Made by a program: the position numbers and the translations under genes. Positions 59,861 to 64,000 of a DNA stretch of 64,000 nucleotides are shown here, one piece after another. The notes below the pieces were generated by a model. That model had not been told where the DNA came from. It saw nothing but the letters and a program-made list of their open reading frames with translations, and ran no database searches. How positions within the stretch are numbered: the first letter of the stretch is position 1; each line of letters opens with the position of its first letter. The DNA is from Asterochloris sp. CNOR1 (lineage: Eukaryota; Chlorophyta; Trebouxiophyceae; Trebouxiales; Trebouxiaceae): contig OZ017748.1 of assembly GCA_963969365.1 (NCBI GenBank), positions 2,170,001 through 2,234,000 of the forward strand, in the 5' to 3' direction.

Positions 59861-60790
59861 TCATTTAGGCCCAAATGTGCCCCCAGTGATGCCCAGCATA
59901 TTTGCGTGCTGGAGCAGTGCTGCCCTGATGTATGTGGCCACTCGGCTTGGTGGTTGTTCAAACAGCGTTGCCAACGACTGCTGCTGCTCCGCAAACAGGT
60001 GGCTGTGAGCAGACCGGAGGTCTGCAAGTCCTGGGCAGTGTAGCAGGATATGGCTTTCATCCTCAATCTCATTCGGTGACCCACAGATTCGGCATGTCCG
60101 GTCCTCTCGCTTGAGCTGGGGCAATAGGTATCGCCCAGTCTGTACGCGCAGCTGGTGGCTGCTGCACCTGATGCTGGCATAGGCTCTGCGTAGCCTGAAG
60201 CCTCTGATCCTGGTCAGGTATGTCTGCATGGCATAGGCCGTGTTGGGACCCCGCATCTGCATGTAGGTGGCCACGGTGGCGGCCTGGCAGTCCCTGAAGC
60301 GCTGCTCATGCTGTTCCTTGCCAGGGGCTGTCTCTGCGCTGCCATGTGCCTGTAGTGCACAGAAGGGGGCCAAGGAGAGGTCGCGGTACAGCGGCAGGTA
60401 GCAGACGCCGTCATACATAGCCCATAGCAGGGGCTCCTTCTGAAGCTTCGGCTTGAGGTCCCAAATGCGTTGTCTGAACCTGTCCACTTGCCGCTGCCAA
60501 TGCACTGCCAGGGGATATCTGCCAAACTCAGCAAGTGCAATCAGACTGTGTGTGTGGCAGTGGATGCCAAGCAATCTGCGCAAAAATTGTGCATGCAGAG
60601 ACTCAAGCTGCGCTGTGGCTTGTGTGCCTGCTCTGTGGTCCCAGAACCAGACCTCACAGCCATAGCTCAATGAGTTGGCCATGAGTTGGCCATGAGTTGG
60701 CCAGAACCTGGCAGCCCCTGCAGGGTAAAAGCCACGAAGTTTTATGGAGCCGGGCACCAGCCTCATGTTGATACCCTGGACTTCCTGTGG
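59861..60790 (-). mobile_element. non-LTR retrotransposon (LINE) fragment, C-terminal part of the RT protein
   Basis: A minus-strand open frame of about 300 residues, ATG at 60766, stop at 59861, open a little further upstream to an in-frame stop. It holds the post-RT region of LINE ORF2 proteins: SYGCEVWFWDH, LESLHAQFLRRLLGI, LAEFGRYPLAVHWQRQVDRF. A zinc knuckle follows, CRICGSPNEIEDESHILLHC. The endonuclease and catalytic RT core are absent, so it is 5'-truncated, as LINE insertions usually are. The frame is still open, which suggests a young insertion. The clade (RTE-, L1- or Jockey-like) cannot be fixed by eye. Confidence 0.8.
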
Positions 60791-60970
60791 AATTGACCTG
60801 CTGACTGGTCAGTCTTCATGCCACGGCCAGTCACATTGCAAGGCTGCAGCCGGAACATGACCGCAGACAACAGGTACTTGGAATGTTTCAGACACCGTCA
60901 ACGGGACTGAGGCCGAAGCCGACTGCTTGATCATCCTGCCAAGGTGAGATGCGTCCCCAAAAGAAAAATC

Positions 60971-61279
60971 TTGTATCGTACAAAATGCTCATATCATGCA
61001 TGAGCATTCAGGACCAGCCGGGCTTTGACTGGGTTTTCCCACAGGTGCCACAAGCATACTGCAGCTCGCCAGCTGCAGCGGCCCTGTATGCTGCTTCAGC
61101 TGGGCCCAACCCATGTAGACACCCATGCAGGACCCGATGAATCAACAACGATTTCAGCGCTGAGAAGTGCAATGGGAGTCCAAATGAGCATGGTGCTGGG
61201 CTTGAGCACTTTTCGGGGTTTTTAGGGTTGCTGGGGTGCTGAAATGCGGCGAGTTTATGGGAACCCAAGTGAGACCGTA
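60971..61279 (-). repeat. right arm of the 308-bp inverted repeat
   Basis: Reverse complement of 58908-59215, with a few substitutions and single-base indels. The outer end reads GAGACCGTA and the inner end begins TTGTATCGTACAA. Confidence 0.9.
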
Positions 61280-61410
61280 TGTTCTTCTTGCTCATTGCCG
61301 GCTGCCTGTGGCCTAGGTCGCCACCCTGCCTGACAGTCTGTCAATTCTTGTCTTAACCTCCAAGTCAGCATACACCTCAGGCCGTTTGATCTGGAAGGCG
61401 ACTAGTCACG

Positions 61411-62062
61411 ATGAAGACGTTTATGGGCCAAGTGTGTTTGCTTGCCTGCATGTACCAACCCCGTGCAGGCAGCAGCAATCACTGACGCAACAACTCATAT
61501 GTCATTGTGCAGGTGGTCTCCACTAAGATGCAGAAATCTGTGCTGGTGGCTGTCTCACGGTGGAAGTTCTTCCACAAGTACAAGCTGCGGCGCAGGTGGA
61601 CCAAGAAGTACATGGTGCGGCCACCTGCTCTGGCCTTGTTGCGATTTTTGGTGCTGCATGCTGCATACAGATATCCACAGCAATGCAGCAGTGCCAATGC
61701 CTGCAGCAGAAGCCAAAGCCAGGAGCCTGAACAGGCCCACCATGCTGCATTGTGCAGGCACATGATGAGGAGAACGCCTGCAATGTTGGCGATGTGGTGC
61801 GGATAGACATCTCCAGGTGATCTGTGCTGTTGAGCCGCAGCCTGTGTTGAGTGAGCAGCAGAATACAGCAGCACCTGCCTCCTGCAGACCTCTGAGCAAG
61901 AACAAGACATGGGTAGTCTCTGATATTGTGAGGAGAGAAAAGGTGTATGATGCCAAGGCCGCTGCAGCAGCAGTGCAGTTCCGGCTCTCAGAGCACTCTC
62001 AGACAGGCATAGCTTCTGCTAACCCCCCTATAAATCGTGGCTTTGCCACATCTGCAATCTAG
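61411..62062 (+). CDS. RPS17: mitochondrial small-subunit ribosomal protein uS17m
   Basis: Exons 61411-61431, 61513-61614, 61758-61816 and 61888-62062 join in phase to 118 residues. MKTFMGQ runs into VVSTKMQKSVLVAVSRWKFF, the uS17 motif (G-x-V-V-S-x-K-M-x-K-T/S). YKLRRRWTKKYMAHDEENAC, VGDVVRIDISRPLSKNKTW and VVSDIVRREKVYDA complete the OB fold that binds 16S-like rRNA. A C-terminal extension (QFRLSEHSQTGIASANPPIN...) is not part of bacterial S17. The divergence from cytosolic uS17 and the M-x-K-S/T opening point to an organelle ribosome. Mitochondrion is more likely than plastid, though no clear presequence is visible. Confidence 0.88.
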
Positions 62063-62118
62063 TACAAGTTCCAGACATTTGCAATGCCATTTGTTGCAGA
62101 CGCTGCACGTTTTGCTTT

Positions 62119-62123
62119 TGTAA
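62119..62123 (+). terminator. TGTAA polyadenylation motif of uS17m
   Basis: TGTAATTC lies 57 nt past the uS17m stop, in the short convergent gap before the TMEM97 gene. Confidence 0.6.
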
Positions 62124-62161
62124 TTCAGTCAACAATCTGTTGTGTCATAAATTGGTTGTGC

Positions 62162-62893
62162 TCAGAGGCTCTTCCTGCCCCTGCCACCAGGCCTGAAGGG
62201 GAATGCCCTGTGCCCCTTGGCCAGCGTGTTCAACATTCGCTGAGCCATCAGTAGTGGCATCCCCGCAAAGGGCAGGTAGAAGGCAATGAGACTGATCTTT
62301 GCAACCTTCTTGTCAGAGCTCATGGCAAACTCTGCCAGCATGGGCAAAGTTGTGGAGAACACAAAGAAACCATAGTAGATCACATAAGGCCTGATCCAGA
62401 GCAGTCCCTTCCAGTAAGCATAGGCTGCCACCAGGAAGAAAGGCAACTGCACAAATGTTTCCAGGTAGACCATAAACTTGAACCAGTTGGGCATGGTCAG
62501 CAGCTGCAGGAACAGGAGCCAGATGTGAGAGGTTGTCGGAGCTTGGTGAGCTGCGTCATATGTGAGCAAGGGTGCAGCAGGCTTACCAGTGGATCATGAA
62601 ACTCAGACAAGTACCAGGCATTGAGCTTCAACAGCGGCTGAGGGTAGAAAGATTTTGGAAGTACTGCAGCATGGAAGCTGCTCGTCAGGTTGCGAGACAA
62701 AGAAATGTAGCCTCCCGGAGCTGAGCTTGCCTGCTTGTGAGTCAATCAGTGCTGTGACCAGTGCATGGATGAGGAGGAATGCCACAATCACAACATCCAC
62801 TGGGCGCTTGCTCAAATCTTTGGAGGGCATGATTGCCGGGCCTGCATCAAGAGGCCAGAGTGTCTGCAGATCCCCAGCATTTTCAAGTGACAT
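62162..62893 (-). CDS. TMEM97 / sigma-2-receptor-like EXPERA-domain membrane protein
   Basis: Three exons, 62893-62731, 62663-62587 and 62503-62162, give 193 residues. Four hydrophobic helices are visible: VDVVIVAFLLIHALVTALID, MVYLETFVQLPFFLVAAYAY, YVIYYGFFVFSTTLPMLAEF and ISLIAFYLPFAGMPLLMAQ. Family landmarks are the helix-1 Asp (ALIDSQ), the PQPLLKLNAWYLSEFHDPL segment and MPNWFKFMVYLE. EXPERA proteins of the ER and lysosome membranes bind sterols and chaperone NPC1-like transporters. The basic C-terminus (RPGGRGRKSL) could serve as an ER-retention-like tail. Intron 1 is GC-AG. Confidence 0.88.
62664..62730 (-). other. GC-AG intron 1 of the TMEM97 gene
   Basis: The exon ends CACAAGCAG and the intron begins GCAAGC. 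The acceptor is ctgcag before TACTTCC. The join GCA G|TA restores DSQAVLPKSFYP in phase, and the 67-bp interval contains no GT donor in the right phase near the junction. Confidence 0.8.
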
Positions 62894-63095
62894 TTATGAG
62901 GAGTTGCTGCCCCAATCAGCTAGCCTCACTCGCCTCAACAATTCCCACCTAATCAGGACCTCCTCAATACCGCAACGCTCAACCTTCCTGAGCCACCTAG
63001 CTTGCTTCTGAAAGCCTGACTGAAGAAGCACGCCTGCACTCGTTACTCTGTGGATTTGACCCGTCCACCGCTGGCCAGCGGTGGAATTTGTGGCA
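62894..63095. promoter_or_regulatory. divergent promoter between the TMEM97 and RNFT-like genes
   Basis: About 200 bp between the two ATGs. No core motif is evident. Bidirectional use is inferred from the arrangement. Confidence 0.45.
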
Positions 63096-64000
63096 ATGGA
63101 GCAGCCTGTGAGCTCAGAGGAGCAGCTCCGACACAATGAGGGAGCTCCACTGACACTGGACAGTGTCCTGCACCGATTGGGCTTTCCCAGGAGTGGCCTG
63201 AGAAACATCCTCGCCCAGGGCTCTCAACACAGCCGTAGTCAGGGCACTCAGGAGGCAGGGCCTGCAGCTGCATTGTCTTCAGACCCCTCAAACCCCAGAG
63301 GAGGTGCCAGCTCAGGGCACGAAAATGCTCAGACGCCTCCAAATGAGGCTGGCGCCCTGGAAGCTGAGCAGCCAGCGAGCAGTGGAGGTCTCAGGTATTG
63401 ATTCTAGAGGCGCTGATAGACTTCTGTTTGATTGTTGCGCAACTCAGTGCTGTATGTTCCCTGCTGCAGGTCAGCGCTATTGCAGCAGCTCTCCCACCGG
63501 CCCGTGACGACAGCAAGTGATGGCCCTGAGCTGCCTTCTGCACCTGACGAACACCCAGCTGCTGCAGCAGAGCGGCATCGACTCTCCTCTGGGAACAATG
63601 TGGACCTGCAGGTCAGCTTGCCAGATGCGACAGCCTGTGGGAGACATGCAAGCTTGCAGCTCACCTCACCTGCCTGTGCAGGATGCGCTGCACCTGCAGG
63701 TCAGCTTGCCAGATGCACAGGACTGCACATTGCAGCTGGCACTGCCTTAAGGAGGCACCGTTCTGCCTCTGGCCTGCAGGCTGCGGCGCAGTGGGTGGAG
63801 ACCTCCTGTCCCTTCCTTGGACTGCTGCTGATTGTCTTCTTCCAGCAACACTTCCAGGGTGAGGCTGTCTGCATCCCAAGCAATGCAGCCTGGGGGGATT
63901 GTGTTGTAGCCAGCACGCCTCAGGACGCCTTAATACTTGCCAAGCCTTTGCAACACAAAAAGCAGGTGCTGCGCTTGGGGTGCAACGTGGCGTTCTGAGG
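63096..64000 (+). CDS. RNFT-like RING finger transmembrane E3 ligase, 5' part only
   Basis: Exons 63096-63394, 63470-63611 and 63780 to about 63859 join in phase. The first two encode a hydrophilic Ser/Gln/Pro/Ala-rich N-terminus (LDSVLHRLGFPRSGLRNILA). The third encodes the first membrane helix, AQWVETSCPFLGLLLIVFF and QQHFQG, close to the IRQHLQG block at the start of the membrane region of plant RNFT-type RING proteins (At5g01960-like). A donor (CAGG|gtgagg) follows, and the rest, including the RING, lies beyond the right edge. The family assignment rests on this one block and the N-terminal layout. Confidence 0.5.
63602..63717 (+). repeat. duplicated exon-end/donor block in the RNFT-like gene
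   Basis: ACCTGCAGGTCAGCTTGCCA followed by GATGC occurs at 63604-63628 and again at about 63691-63715. The first copy spans the used donor CTGCAG|GTCAGC. The second lies in the intron and preserves the same donor. Confidence 0.8.

Larger units (their letters stand above)
58908..61279. mobile_element. composite element: long terminal inverted repeats around a LINE fragment
   Basis: 308- and 309-bp inverted arms enclose 1.75 kb that contains a 3' LINE fragment (59861-60790), a 24-bp tandem repeat and a short (GAT)n tract. Long arms of this kind are known from Mutator-like and foldback DNA transposons. No transposase is present, so the unit would be non-autonomous. The alternative is a palindromic duplication without transposition. 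Confidence 0.6.

Noticed and set aside
58908-61279. retrovirus-like or LTR element
   Set aside because: The flanking repeats are inverted, not direct, and the interior protein is the post-RT region of a LINE. There is no protease, integrase, capsid or primer-binding site.
58896-61292. target-site duplication around the inverted-repeat unit
   Set aside because: TCTTCT occurs near both outer ends, but it does not abut the arms symmetrically, so I do not call a duplication.
1-64000. CRISPR arrays, tRNA or rRNA genes
   Set aside because: No regularly spaced repeats of the right kind were seen. Reading by eye I found no cloverleaf with A/B boxes or rRNA core sequence. A tRNA scan would settle the former.

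Overview
The window is nuclear DNA from a green alga (Chlorophyta). The genes are split into many short exons with GT-AG introns of roughly 70-600 bp. Acceptors nearly always read (C)TGCAG, third codon positions are GC-rich, and several genes carry the chlorophyte polyadenylation motif TGTAA just past the stop codon. The protein set (mitochondrial-type aconitase, nuclear SDH3 and SDH4, intraflagellar transport and transition-zone genes) fits a chlorophyte that still makes flagellated cells. Trebouxiophyceae is my guess, not a demonstrated placement. I see no bacterial operons, CRISPR arrays, rRNA or tRNA genes. Genes were built by joining exons whose splice phases agree and whose products match known families.

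Layout, left to right. 1-1300: one possible exon of an unidentified minus-strand gene. 1325-3582: SDH3 (minus) and SDH4 (plus), the two membrane anchors of respiratory complex II, head to head with 124 bp between their start codons. 3897-13186: a minus-strand lipase of the acid-lipase/MPL1-like family with two N-terminal membrane stretches and a long disordered insertion. 14359-18566: a 12-TM-type MFS transporter (minus). 19053-42324: a group of ciliary genes, namely TBCCD1/ASQ2 (minus), MKS1 with an extra C-terminal Ig domain (plus), IFT121/WDR35 (plus), an LRR-like orphan (minus) and the dynein-assembly factor DNAAF6/PIH1D3 (plus). 42586-49890: mitochondrial aconitase (minus), divergent from NDUFA9 of complex I (plus, 50247-53333). 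53515-55129: a secreted cysteine-containing orphan. 55426-58696: the nucleolar ribosome-biogenesis protein RRP1/Nop52 (minus). 58908-61279: a 2.4 kb element with 308-bp inverted repeats around a LINE fragment. 61411-62062: mitochondrial ribosomal protein uS17m. 62162-62893: a TMEM97/EXPERA protein (minus). 63096 to the right edge: the 5' end of an RNFT-like membrane RING ligase gene.

Two themes recur. First, functionally related genes sit as divergent pairs on short shared promoters: SDH3/SDH4, TBCCD1/MKS1 and aconitase/NDUFA9. Second, several introns keep decayed partial copies of the neighbouring exon edge, and several introns use GC-AG borders. The strongest candidates for follow-up are the ciliary gene neighbourhood with its MKS1-Ig fusion and the SDH3/SDH4 bidirectional pair.
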